Part shown: positions 1 through 6,613 of the stretch, in pieces
How positions within the stretch are numbered: position 1 is the first letter of the stretch
How the letters are laid out: every line of letters begins with the position of its first letter
DNA from: Chloroflexota bacterium
Lineage (GTDB): Bacteria > Chloroflexota > Ktedonobacteria > Ktedonobacterales > Ktedonobacteraceae
Direction: 5' to 3'
NCBI GenBank assembly: GCA_021828635.1
Contig: JAJZEJ010000858.1
Coordinates: forward strand, 1 to 8,560
Length of the DNA stretch: 8,560 bases
Notes under the pieces: generated by a model
What the model saw: the letters and a program-made list of their open reading frames with translations, nothing else
What the model was told of the DNA's origin: nothing
Databases searched by the model: none
Position numbers and translations under genes: made by a program

Positions 1-17
1 TTCAAATTACGTAGAAA

Positions 18-941
18 GTGTCATGGCTCAGTATTGGTCTGTACTTGCTTTTGACCTTTGCGATTAGTTGGGCTATTTTCATTGGCTTGCGTGCGCTCAG
101 CGTGCCATTTACTATTCGCGCTGCCGCAGGCATGTTTGGCCCGGCGCTTTCAGCGTTGCTGGTGCGCTTGATTCGGCATGAAGGCTTTGGCGATGCTGGT
201 CTGCGCCTGGTCGCACGCGGCAATCGGCGCGGTTGGTGGATGTATCTGGCCGCTTACGTGGTGCCGCCGCTCGTGTTGTTCGCTGGCATCCTGGTTGCGT
301 TGCTCTCTGGTTATCAGCATTGGGCATTCAGCACGAATTTACAGGTATTAGCGCAGGTGACGGTGAAGGCATTGCAGGCTCAAGGACAGAAGCTTCCGGC
401 TGGCATGACGCCTGTACGTCTGGCAACCATTTCCATCATCTCACAGACTGTATTAGCTTTCACCATCGCTATTCCTGTTAATATGATTGCTACCTTTGGC
501 GAGGAGTTTGGCTGGCGCGGCTATCTATTGCCAAAACTGGCTCCGCTCGGCGGCGTGTGGGCTGCCTTGATTGTCGGCGTCATCTGGGGATTGTGGCACG
601 CGCCGCTGATCGTGCTGGATTCCTATAACTATCCCGGTCATCCCTGGTTGGGCATCCTGATGATGATTGTCTTCACAACGGCGCTTAGTTGCATCTTCGC
701 CTGGTTACGCTTCCGTTCGGGTAGCGTCTGGCCCTCGACGCTGGCGCACGCGGCCCTCAACGCGCAGGCCGGTTTCGCGTTGGTTTTTCTCTCACGAGGC
801 GATTCCCTCATCGGTGCGCCGCTCGGCATCCTGGGACTGTTGCCTATGATCCTCTTCGCGCTCTGGCTGATCTTCACGGGCAAACTCAAACCTGAGTTGG
901 CTGCTATAAGCGCGGCACCTATAGCGGAAAAGAAGGTGTAA
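18..941 (+). CDS. CPBP-family intramembrane metalloprotease
   Basis: This is a 307-residue, very hydrophobic protein with all three hallmark motifs of the CPBP (Abi, PF02517) family. Motif 1 is EEFGWR (E162, E163, R167), motif 2 is the WGLWHAP segment with H194, and motif 3 is HAALN (H244, N248). In this family these residues form the in-membrane active site, related to Rce1 prenyl-endopeptidases. Bacterial members are often linked to bacteriocin maturation or self-immunity. The likely location is the cytoplasmic membrane, with about eight hydrophobic segments. The start is GTG at 18, because an in-frame TAG lies at 12-14. Only a weak AGAAA-like ribosome site precedes it, so the start is less certain than the identity. 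The stop is one base from the next ATG, so it is probably co-transcribed with the ABC exporter. The substrate is unknown. Confidence 0.9.
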   Translation: MSWLSIGLYLLLTFAISWAIFIGLRALSVPFTIRAAAGMFGPALSALLVRLIRHEGFGDAGLRLVARGNRRGWWMYLAAYVVPPLVLFAGILVALLSGYQHWAFSTNLQVLAQVTVKALQAQGQKLPAGMTPVRLATISIISQTVLAFTIAIPVNMIATFGEEFGWRGYLLPKLAPLGGVWAALIVGVIWGLWHAPLIVLDSYNYPGHPWLGILMMIVFTTALSCIFAWLRFRSGSVWPSTLAHAALNAQAGFALVFLSRGDSLIGAPLGILGLLPMILFALWLIFTGKLKPELAAISAAPIAEKKV

Positions 942-942
942 T

Positions 943-1908
943 ATGACAAATGCCATTGAGATAAACGGTTTGACACGCATTTTCGGCGAACGTACAGCCG
1001 TTGACGATTTGACGCTGACTATTCCCGTAGGCACGGTTTGCGGTTTCCTGGGGCCAAATGGCGCAGGTAAAACAACGACTGTACGTATGTTAACTGCCTT
1101 GATTGCTCCAAGTAGCGGCAGTGCGCTGGTCGCTGGCTATACACTCGGCAAAGCAGACGAGCAGATACGGCGTGTAACGGGTATCCTGACCGAGACGCCG
1201 GGGCTATATGAGCGTCTGACTGCCGTAGAAAATCTGGTCTTTTTTGCTCGTCTCTATGGCCTCTCGGCTCAACGTGCTAATCAGCAGGCTGAACACTACT
1301 TGCGTATGCTGGATTTATGGGAGCGGCGCGATGAGCGCGTCAGTGGTTTCTCAAAAGGGATGCGTCAGAAGGTAGCCATTGCTCGTGCTTTGTTACACGA
1401 GCCACAGATTGTCTTTCTCGATGAACCAACTGCCGGTTTAGACCCAGAAGCGGCGCGTGTGGTGTTGGATTTCATCAAAGTTTTGCGCAATGAGGGACGA
1501 ACCATTTTTCTGACCACGCATAACTTGCCAGAGGCAGACGAAGTATGTGATCTCATCGGCATGTTTCGCACGCGGCTCTTGCGTGTTGATACACCTCACA
1601 ATTTGCGTGTGAGCCTTTTCGGTAATGGCACACAGGTACGGGTTGTCGGCGCTGCGGCAGCATGGGTACAGGTTGTGCAAACGCTTGGCTTTGTACACGA
1701 CGTGGGTGCGTATGACAGCACGCTCTCTATCGCGCTGGATGATCCCGACGCGCAAAATCCTCTGCTGGTGCGCCAACTGGTTGAGGCGGGAGCGCAGATA
1801 CGCGCAGTCGAGCCAATGGCGCATTCTCTGGAAGAGGTCTATCGAGAGTTGCTTGGTACTGAGCAGAATAATCAGCCGCAGTCGTTAACCACGGTTTCGC
1901 AGCGATAA
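943..1908 (+). CDS. ABC transporter ATP-binding protein (NatA/CcmA-like, ABC-2 exporter)
   Basis: The protein has 321 residues and is a cytoplasmic ATPase subunit. Visible motifs are Walker A GPNGAGKTT (37-45), the signature FSKGM (136-140), Walker B IVFLDE (156-161), the D-loop AGLDP (164-168) and the H-loop histidine H193. The Q-loop position appears to carry E84 (ILTETPGLY) instead of Gln, a variant seen in NatA-like exporters. After about residue 215 there is a C-terminal extension of roughly 100 residues, as is usual for DrrA/NatA-type ATPases that power ABC-2 permeases. AAGGTG at 934-939 serves as the ribosome site, and the gene starts one base after the protease stop. The permease follows after 15 bp. 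It presumably energises export of a hydrophobic peptide, drug or ion. The substrate cannot be read from the sequence. Confidence 0.95.
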   Translation: MTNAIEINGLTRIFGERTAVDDLTLTIPVGTVCGFLGPNGAGKTTTVRMLTALIAPSSGSALVAGYTLGKADEQIRRVTGILTETPGLYERLTAVENLVFFARLYGLSAQRANQQAEHYLRMLDLWERRDERVSGFSKGMRQKVAIARALLHEPQIVFLDEPTAGLDPEAARVVLDFIKVLRNEGRTIFLTTHNLPEADEVCDLIGMFRTRLLRVDTPHNLRVSLFGNGTQVRVVGAAAAWVQVVQTLGFVHDVGAYDSTLSIALDDPDAQNPLLVRQLVEAGAQIRAVEPMAHSLEEVYRELLGTEQNNQPQSLTTVSQR

Positions 1909-1923
1909 GAGAGGATCTCAACG

Positions 1924-2706
1924 ATGCAGAATAGTATGCTTATCTTACGCAAAGAATGGCTGGAGATACGCCAGCAGCGCGGATTATTGCTTAGCATCAT
2001 TATTCCGTTTCTCGTACTGGCATTGCTGCCGATAGTGTTACTCTATGTGACGAGTCTGGGTATTCATGTCAATCTGAGCAATATGAATATCGGTAAGACC
2101 GTTGCAATCGCCGGTTTATCGTCCCACGAGATGCTTCAGGTTCTCGCAGGTAAAGAGTTCTCCACTTTTTATGTGTTGCTTCCGTCGATAATTCCCTGCA
2201 TTATTGCCTCTTACAGTATCGTCGGGGAGAAGACGAGTCGCACACTAGAACCATTATTGGCTACACCAGTGCATATCTGGGAATTGCTGGTAGGCAAGTG
2301 TCTGGCTGCATTGCTCCCTTCTGTTGTTTTAACATGGTTCTGTGGAATATGCTTCATTGGTGCAGCAGCATTGTTCTCTCTCAGTAGCGACGTGTTTGCT
2401 GCTATCATCAGTCCTGCCTGGCTGATCATCTTTCTGCTGTGGACGCCGCTCCTGGCGCTCATCGCCGTTGCCACGATGGTTGCCATCTCTTCGCGTGTGA
2501 ATGATCCACGGACAGCGCAGCAAATTTCAGCCTGGGTTGTAATTCCGTTTCTCGTGCTGTTTTATGGTCAATTGCTAGGCTTTGTCTTTCTGGGGATAAC
2601 GCTGGCCCTGAGTGTCTTTCTTGTCTTACTCATCCTCACAGTGCTGACCATCTGGCTGGCGACACGCATATTCCAGCGCGAGGTCATTCTAACACGCTGG
2701 AAATAA
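1924..2706 (+). CDS. ABC-2 type transporter permease
   Basis: This is a 260-residue membrane protein with about six hydrophobic segments (roughly 20-44, 83-100, 125-152, 164-189, 201-224 and 226-247). The cytoplasmic loop GEKTSRTLEPLLATPVHIWE (101-120), followed by LLVGK, is the typical ABC-2 permease element (EK-x5-LE-x2-L-x-TP) that lies against the ATPase. It is the partner of the preceding ATPase, from which it is separated by 15 bp with a clear ribosome site, GAGAGGA (1909-1915), 8 nt before the ATG. Residues 45-82 form a modest extracytoplasmic loop. Only one permease gene is present, so a homodimer is likely. With the adjacent SdpI and CPBP genes, a role in export of, or defence against, a membrane-active peptide is plausible but inferred. 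Confidence 0.9.
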   Translation: MQNSMLILRKEWLEIRQQRGLLLSIIIPFLVLALLPIVLLYVTSLGIHVNLSNMNIGKTVAIAGLSSHEMLQVLAGKEFSTFYVLLPSIIPCIIASYSIVGEKTSRTLEPLLATPVHIWELLVGKCLAALLPSVVLTWFCGICFIGAAALFSLSSDVFAAIISPAWLIIFLLWTPLLALIAVATMVAISSRVNDPRTAQQISAWVVIPFLVLFYGQLLGFVFLGITLALSVFLVLLILTVLTIWLATRIFQREVILTRWK

Positions 2707-2733
2707 GGAACGATGTAACAGCAGAGAACATTT

Positions 2734-2763
2734 TTGACAAAATCGTGATACGATGGATGGAAT
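2734..2763 (+). promoter_or_regulatory. Candidate promoter of the sdpR-sdpI unit
   Basis: A perfect -35 hexamer TTGACA (2734-2739) is followed after 18 bp by TGGAAT (2758-2763), a 4/6 match to the -10 consensus. Transcription would start near 2770, giving a very short leader that holds the ribosome site AGGAGAGG (2770-2777) before the ATG at 2789. The -10 box is weak, so the exact start is uncertain. Confidence 0.4.
2742..2754. promoter_or_regulatory. Inverted repeat, candidate SdpR/ArsR operator
   Basis: ATCGT-GAT-ACGAT is a perfect 5+5 bp inverted repeat with a 3-bp centre. It lies in the spacer between the candidate -35 and -10 boxes, directly before an ArsR-family repressor gene. ArsR-family dimers bind such short dyads and commonly repress their own promoters. 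The dyad is seen; its use as an operator is inferred. Confidence 0.45.
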
Positions 2764-2788
2764 GCAAACAGGAGAGGTCTAGGGTATA

Positions 2789-3106
2789 ATGCAAGAGGCG
2801 TATAAAGCGATTGCCGACCCGACGAGGCGGCGCATTCTGAAGTACTTGCGTGGTGGCGAACGCACTGCCGGTGAACTGGCCGAATATGCTGGAGTGGGAC
2901 GTACCGCGCTTTCGCACCATTTGACGGTTCTCAAACTAGCCGATCTGGTACGTGTGGAGCGGCGTGGACAATATCAAGTTTATTCGCTCAATACCACCGT
3001 CTTCCAGGATTTGCTGACTGAGATTGTCGGTTGGTTGGGTGGTATAGATGATATTGGTGAAACTGTAAGCAATGACGAGATAGAGCCAGAGAATGGCCGT
3101 CCATAA
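2789..3106 (+). CDS. sdpR: ArsR-family autorepressor, SdpR type
   Basis: This 105-residue protein is a winged-helix DNA-binding protein. It begins with the typical ArsR start MQEAYKAIADPTRRRIL, then the helix-turn-helix with a recognition helix around 36-51 (GRTALSHHLTVLK) and a wing around 55-67. The stretch YSLNTTVFQD (65-74) closely matches what I recall of B. subtilis SdpR. There is no cysteine, so it is not a classical metal sensor with a CxC site. In B. subtilis SdpR represses the sdpRI operon and is sequestered at the membrane by SdpI bound to toxin. The downstream SdpI gene supports the same circuit here. The residues after about 85 form a polar tail longer than in SdpR. The ribosome site AGGAGAGG (2770-2777) supports the ATG at 2789. 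The ortholog call is by similarity and synteny. Confidence 0.85.
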   Translation: MQEAYKAIADPTRRRILKYLRGGERTAGELAEYAGVGRTALSHHLTVLKLADLVRVERRGQYQVYSLNTTVFQDLLTEIVGWLGGIDDIGETVSNDEIEPENGRP

Positions 3107-3131
3107 TCTCATGTATAAACAGGAGTTTTGT

Positions 3132-3845
3132 ATGAATCCTACAGAACACGATGAAGAAAACTCACTCATAAAACCAGATCGCATGACAAATACGCTGATC
3201 ATCGCCATCATCGTCATTCAGGTACTGATTGCACTTGTCACCTATCCTTTTTTGCCCGCGATGGTGCCGACGCACTGGAATATTAGTGGGCGTGTCGATA
3301 GCTACTCGCCCAAGTGGGTCAGTATGATACTGTTTCCCGCGATGAGCATTGGTATCTATCTGCTGTTGCGTGTGTTGCTTCGGCTTGGCCCGAATATTAG
3401 TAGTAGTGGCAATCGTGCGAACATGAAAGTCGTCAATCTCATCATCGCTGCTATACTACTCTTCATGCTGCTCATCCAGATTGTGACGACGGCTATCGCA
3501 TTAGGCATTCCCATAGCCGTACCCTTTGTGATGAATATGGCGCTCTCGGTGTTGTTTATCGTTCTCGGCAACTACATGGGCAAGCTGAGGCGCAACTTCT
3601 GGGCCGGTATCAGGACGCCCTGGACGATTGCAAACGAGACGGTCTGGGAGCGCACGCATCGGCTAGGTGGCTGGCTCTTCGTGCTGGCCGGTCTGGTCGG
3701 CCTTGTGACCAGCTTCATCCCTGCTCTACGCTTCTGGGGTGTGATGGGTGCATTGATTGCAGTGATCGTGATTCTGCTGGTGTATTCTTACGTCGAGTAT
3801 GAGCGGGTGACGCGGGAAGATAGGCCGCAATCACCATTGTTATAA
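3132..3845 (+). CDS. sdpI: SdpI-family membrane immunity/signalling protein
   Basis: The protein has 237 residues and about six membrane segments (roughly 19-40, 62-84, 100-125, 127-149, 178-198 and 200-221). The first segment is followed by the DUF1648 motif PAMVPTHWNISGRVDSYSPK (42-61). The SdpI hallmark GNYMGKLRRNFWAGIRTPWT (146-165), followed by IANETVW, comes later. In B. subtilis SdpI protects the cell from the SdpC toxin and titrates SdpR. ATG 3132 is chosen because AGGAG (3121-3125) lies 6 nt upstream. In-frame ATGs at 3093 and 3111 are possible, but 3093 would overlap the repressor gene and neither has a good ribosome site. It is probably co-transcribed with sdpR. No SdpC-like toxin gene is in the window, so the ligand is unknown. 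A general envelope-stress role, as suggested for SdpI paralogs such as YfhL, is the alternative. Confidence 0.88.
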   Translation: MNPTEHDEENSLIKPDRMTNTLIIAIIVIQVLIALVTYPFLPAMVPTHWNISGRVDSYSPKWVSMILFPAMSIGIYLLLRVLLRLGPNISSSGNRANMKVVNLIIAAILLFMLLIQIVTTAIALGIPIAVPFVMNMALSVLFIVLGNYMGKLRRNFWAGIRTPWTIANETVWERTHRLGGWLFVLAGLVGLVTSFIPALRFWGVMGALIAVIVILLVYSYVEYERVTREDRPQSPLL

Positions 3846-3870
3846 TAATACAGATTTTCGTTGTAATTTC

Positions 3871-3899
3871 TTGCGTCTTGAGTCGCACTATGCTATACT
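3871..3899 (+). promoter_or_regulatory. Promoter of the rpsB transcription unit
   Basis: The -35 box TTGCGT (3871-3876) is separated by exactly 17 bp from the -10 box TATACT (3894-3899). The -10 is preceded by TG-C (3891-3893), an extended -10 element. The start site would fall near 3906, giving an untranslated leader of about 198 nt. No convincing terminator lies between sdpI and this promoter, so some read-through from sdpI is possible. Confidence 0.7.
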
Positions 3900-3906
3900 T
3901 GCGACT
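3881..3906. promoter_or_regulatory. Perfect dyad around the rpsB -10 box, candidate operator
   Basis: AGTCGCA (3881-3887) and TGCGACT (3900-3906) are perfect inverted repeats spaced by 12 bp that contain the -10 hexamer. Because the predicted transcript starts near 3906, the dyad would act at the DNA level and not as an RNA hairpin of the rpsB message. A regulator bound here would block RNA polymerase. Alternatively it could form a hairpin in read-through RNA from sdpI, but no T tract follows. Confidence 0.4.
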
Positions 3907-3984
3907 TAGCAGAAGGTCGTTTCGTGCTTAGTGAGTAAAGGACGATCAGCGCACATCACAGAGTGATCAATACACAATTACACA

Positions 3985-4080
3985 CGCTCTCTGACCAGCG
4001 TATCCCCTGGGGTCCGTTACGCAGTCTGACGAGAAGAGAACATACCTGGGGACCCGAACGCTAATTCCAGGCAGAGAGCG
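3985..4080 (+). promoter_or_regulatory. Structured rpsB leader RNA, candidate autoregulatory element
   Basis: A 9-bp perfect long-range helix joins CGCTCTCTG (3985-3993) to CAGAGAGCG (4072-4080). Inside it AGCGT (3997-4001) pairs with ACGCT (4058-4062), and TCCCC (4003-4007) can pair with GGGGA (4048-4052). An alternative local hairpin pairs GCGTA (3998-4002) with TACGC (4018-4022). The outer helix ends against an SD-like GGAGGT (4080-4085), and the presumed true ribosome site AAGGGAGGA (4088-4096) follows. In E. coli, S2 represses its own rpsB-tsf message through the leader. A comparable role here is inferred from position and structure only. Confidence 0.5.
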
Positions 4081-4103
4081 GAGGTACAAGGGAGGATTTT
4101 CTT

Positions 4104-5012
4104 TTGGCTAACGTCATTTCAATGAAACAGCTTTTAGAGGCTGGTGTTCACTTCGGACACCAGACCCGTCGCTGGAACCCCAAGATGCAGCAGTTCATCT
4201 TCATGGACCGCAATGGTATTCATATTATCGACCTTCAGCAGACGGTCACACGTTTGAACGAAGCCTATAAGTTCGTCGAGCAGTTGGTAGCGAACGGTGA
4301 GACATTGCTCTTCGTCGGCACCAAGAAACAGGCTCAGGAAGCGGTCTCGGAAGAGGCCAAACGTTGCGGCATGTATTATGTCAACCAGCGTTGGCTTGGT
4401 GGTATGCTGACCAACTACAAGACCATCCAGGCTCGCATCACCTACCTGCGTGAACTGGAAGCTCGCCGCGACCGGGGTGAGTTCGAGCGCCTGCCCAAGA
4501 AGGAAGCGCAACATTTGCAGGATGATATTACACGCCTGGAACGCATCCTGGGTGGTATCAAAGACATGCGCCGCTTGCCTGGTGCCATTTTTATCATTGA
4601 TACGCGCAAAGAGCGTACCGCCGTCATGGAGGCGCTGCGTCTGGATATTCCGATCATCGCCCTGGCCGACACCAACTGCGACCCCGACGAGATGGATTAC
4701 CCTATTCCGGCCAACGATGACGCTATTCGCGCCGTGCGCTTGTTATGTGCCAAGATCGCGGATGCAGCCGTAGAGGGTCGCCGCGAACTGGAAGCCCGTC
4801 AGAAAGATACCGAGGGCAGTGAGGCCGAGGAGCCGATGACAATCAGTACCGAGGCCGAAACCACAGGTGAAACTGGTGCTGAGCATGTTGAGCATGTTGA
4901 ACCTGCTGTACCCGTGACCGAAAGCGAACCTGTTGCCGCAGTCGTTGCTGCTGAACCTGCTGCCGCTCCTGCCGCAGCCGAGCCAGAACTGGTAGCGAGG
5001 GAAGCCCTATAA
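4104..5012 (+). CDS. rpsB: 30S ribosomal protein S2
   Basis: This 302-residue protein is a small-subunit protein of the 30S head/body junction, assembled late. The N-terminus [20 protein letters not shown], then WNPKM, is diagnostic of S2. So are [14 protein letters not shown] (95-108), the helical hairpin around 110-150, and [20 protein letters not shown] (189-208). The S2 fold ends near 232. The remaining 70 residues form a Glu/Ala/Pro/Val-rich, low-complexity, probably disordered tail absent from the 241-residue E. coli protein. The start is TTG at 4104, supported by AAGGGAGGA (4088-4096), 7 nt upstream, and by the usual MA-V-I/T-MKQLL beginning. It is expressed from the promoter at 3871-3899 through a structured leader. 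Partner gene tsf follows after 221 bp, an unusually long and hairpin-rich gap. Confidence 0.98.
   Translation: MANVISMKQLLEAGVHFGHQTRRWNPKMQQFIFMDRNGIHIIDLQQTVTRLNEAYKFVEQLVANGETLLFVGTKKQAQEAVSEEAKRCGMYYVNQRWLGGMLTNYKTIQARITYLRELEARRDRGEFERLPKKEAQHLQDDITRLERILGGIKDMRRLPGAIFIIDTRKERTAVMEALRLDIPIIALADTNCDPDEMDYPIPANDDAIRAVRLLCAKIADAAVEGRRELEARQKDTEGSEAEEPMTISTEAETTGETGAEHVEHVEPAVPVTESEPVAAVVAAEPAAAPAAAEPELVAREAL
4881..4898 (+). repeat. 9-bp tandem duplication in the rpsB tail
   Basis: GAGCATGTT occurs twice in direct tandem (4881-4889 and 4890-4898) and encodes EHV-EHV. It lies in the low-complexity C-terminal tail of S2. It suggests that the tail has grown partly by slippage. The downstream GCTGAACCTGCTGCC stretch is similarly repetitive. 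Confidence 0.6.
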
Positions 5013-5030
5013 ATCCAGGTTAGACCTACA

Positions 5031-5077
5031 GGCGGGAGGCAAGCGGCACATGATGTGTCCACCTCCCGCTTCTTCCT
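5031..5077 (+). terminator. Hairpin with pyrimidine tail after rpsB: terminator or attenuator
   Basis: GCGGGAGG (5032-5039) pairs perfectly with CCTCCCGC (5062-5069), and G5031-T5070 can add a wobble. Inside the loop GG-CACA (5045-5050) can pair with TGTG-T-CC (5054-5060), giving a stacked hairpin. TTCTTCCTGTG follows, which is pyrimidine-rich but not a clean T run. It lies 18 bp after the rpsB stop, so partial termination or 3'-end protection of rpsB mRNA is likely. Confidence 0.5.
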
Positions 5078-5165
5078 GTGCGATAGACTGTCCCTCTTAG
5101 CTGGTAGATATCCTTCTAGCAAGGGAAAAGTGGTTTGTCAAGCACTCAAGGACCAAAAAAGGTGG

Positions 5166-5196
5166 ACAGTGATCATTGTAGTGTCACTGTTCTTTT
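5166..5196 (+). terminator. Hairpin with TTCTTTT tail before tsf: terminator or attenuator
   Basis: ACAGTGA (5166-5172) pairs perfectly with TCACTGT (5184-5190) across an 11-nt loop and is followed by TCTTTT (5191-5196). The A-run at 5155-5160 could extend the stem with the T-run, as in bidirectional terminators. It overlaps the -35 and spacer of a candidate tsf promoter, so it may instead act as an operator-like dyad. Confidence 0.45.
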
Positions 5197-5204
5197 AGTA
5201 TGAT
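5176..5204 (+). promoter_or_regulatory. Candidate internal promoter of tsf
   Basis: TTGTAG (5176-5181) and TATGAT (5199-5204, 5/6 to consensus) are spaced by 17 bp. Transcription from about 5211 would yield a short leader with the tsf ribosome site GAGGAG (5219-5224). The -35 is weak (3/6). A separate tsf promoter would make sense after the two hairpins upstream. Confidence 0.4.
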
Positions 5205-5233
5205 ACATCAAGAACAATGAGGAGAACGAGAGC

Positions 5234-5830
5234 ATGAATGCAACTGCTACTGATGTGAAGAAGTTGCGTGGAGAGACCGGCGCGACCTTCGCGGATTGCA
5301 AGAAGGCGCTGGAAGAGTCGAAGAACTGGGATGAGGCCGTCAAATACCTGGAGGCCCGTCGTGATAAGAAGGCGGAAAAGATGATCTCCGCCAATCGTGA
5401 GACACGCGAGGGAGGTGTCTTCTCGTATGTGCATCACAATCATAGTGTGGGTGTGTTGCTGGAGTTGAATTGTAGCACCGACTTTGTGGCACGTAGCGAG
5501 TCTTTCCGTACACTGGCGAGCGAACTGGCTCTGCAAATCGCGGGTATGGCTCCCAAGTATATCAATTACGAGGATGTTCCGGCTGAAGTCATCGAGGCGG
5601 AGAAGCAAAAGATTCTGGAAGACCCTTCAATGGCGCGTGTGGCTGAGGATAAGCGTGCAGTTGCCGTTGATGGAAAACTCAAGAAAGCTCTGGCCACAGA
5701 GGTACTGTTGATGCAGCCCTGGGTCAAAGATGATGCAATTACTGTTGGCGACCTGGTACGTAAAGTCATCGCTGAAACAGGCGAAAATATTGTCCTGCGT
5801 CGCTTCAGCCGTTTTAAGCTGGGCGAGTAG
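5234..5830 (+). CDS. tsf: Translation elongation factor Ts
   Basis: EF-Ts is the nucleotide-exchange factor that removes GDP from EF-Tu in the cytoplasm. The 198-residue product starts with the UBA-like domain (about 5-45, with VKKLRGETGATFADCKKAL). It continues with the core motif NCSTDFVAR (79-87), whose Asp83-Phe84 correspond to the E. coli TDF residues that push into the EF-Tu nucleotide site. It is much shorter than the E. coli protein (283 aa) and resembles the short Thermus-type form with a single core subdomain that typically works as a dimer. The C-terminus GENIVLRRFSRFKLGE (183-198) matches the usual family ending. GAGGAG (5219-5224) lies 9 nt before the ATG. It may be read from its own promoter as well as from rpsB. 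Confidence 0.98.
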   Translation: MNATATDVKKLRGETGATFADCKKALEESKNWDEAVKYLEARRDKKAEKMISANRETREGGVFSYVHHNHSVGVLLELNCSTDFVARSESFRTLASELALQIAGMAPKYINYEDVPAEVIEAEKQKILEDPSMARVAEDKRAVAVDGKLKKALATEVLLMQPWVKDDAITVGDLVRKVIAETGENIVLRRFSRFKLGE

Positions 5831-5878
5831 GCGTGTGGGGAGCAAGCGATTTAATCGACAAAGGATGGTTTTGTTAGC

Positions 5879-6613
5879 ATGGTAGCCGATCTAAAATATC
5901 AGCGTATACTGCTCAAGATGAGTGGAGAGGCGCTTGGTCCGCAGGGTGGTTCTGGTATTGACGCGGAGACAGTGCGGCGTATCGCTGGTGAAGTGCAGCG
6001 TGTGCATGAATTGGGGGTTGAAATTGCCGTCGTCATCGGTGGCGGCAATATGTGGCGTGGGGCCGATGCAGCCGCGACTGGTATAGATCGAGCTACCGCC
6101 GATTATGTCGGTATGCTGGCAACAGTTATGAACTCGCTGGTCATGCAGGATGCGATGGAGAAGCTTGGCATGGTCACGCGGGTTCAAACCGCCATCGAGA
6201 TGCCCCCAGTCGCGGAGCCGTTTATTCGGCGTCGCGCTGTACGTCATCTGGAGAAGGGGCGTGTCGTCATTTTAGCGGCTGGCAGTGGTAATCCGTTTTT
6301 TACAACTGATACCGCAGCTGCGTTGCGTTCCGTTGAACTGAATGCGCAGGTCTTAATTAAGGCCACGCAGGTCGATGGTATCTATGACGACGATCCCAAA
6401 CGCAATCCTAATGCGCATAAGTTCGAGCAGTTGAGCTACATGCGGGCATTGAATATGGGATTGCGAGTGATGGATAGCACGGCTATTTCGCTGTGTAAAG
6501 ATAACCACATGCCGATCATTGTCTTCAACTTGCGTCAACAAGGCGCATTGGAGTCCATTGTACGCGGTGAAAAGTGTGGTACACTCGTTTCAGACGTGAA
6601 CGAATCCCTGTGA
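5879..6613 (+). CDS. pyrH: UMP kinase (uridylate kinase)
   Basis: This enzyme phosphorylates UMP to UDP with ATP in pyrimidine nucleotide synthesis, usually as a cytoplasmic hexamer controlled by GTP and UTP. The 244-residue protein is an amino-acid-kinase fold member. Visible motifs are LLKMSGEAL (11-19, with K13), the glycine-rich [10 protein letters not shown] (52-61), the UMP-site [11 protein letters not shown] (137-147), and [17 protein letters not shown] (161-177). The length is normal for the family. ATG 5879 is the only sensible in-frame start. AAGGATGG (5861-5868) is the likely ribosome site, 10 nt upstream. The gene lies 48 bp after tsf with no terminator in between, as expected in the conserved tsf-pyrH-frr string. 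Confidence 0.98.
   Translation: MVADLKYQRILLKMSGEALGPQGGSGIDAETVRRIAGEVQRVHELGVEIAVVIGGGNMWRGADAAATGIDRATADYVGMLATVMNSLVMQDAMEKLGMVTRVQTAIEMPPVAEPFIRRRAVRHLEKGRVVILAAGSGNPFFTTDTAAALRSVELNAQVLIKATQVDGIYDDDPKRNPNAHKFEQLSYMRALNMGLRVMDSTAISLCKDNHMPIIVFNLRQQGALESIVRGEKCGTLVSDVNESL

Noticed and set aside
2785..2790. Perfect TATAAT just before the repressor gene
   Set aside because: It overlaps the start codon at 2789, and the product must start there to include the conserved MQEAYKAIADPTRR segment. No -35 lies at 17 bp. Probably chance.
3093..3131. Upstream ATG starts for the SdpI gene at 3093 and 3111
   Set aside because: The ATG at 3132 has AGGAG 6 nt upstream, while the earlier ones lack ribosome sites and 3093 overlaps the repressor gene.
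3846..3880. Terminator after the SdpI gene
   Set aside because: Only a weak AT-rich TACA/TGTA stem is present, without a proper T tract, so I do not call a terminator.
4134..4514. Long minus-strand open frames inside rpsB, tsf (5195-5608), pyrH (5891-6247) and the ABC ATPase gene (1438-1824)
   Set aside because: They lie opposite highly conserved genes, lack plausible ribosome sites and show no known motifs.
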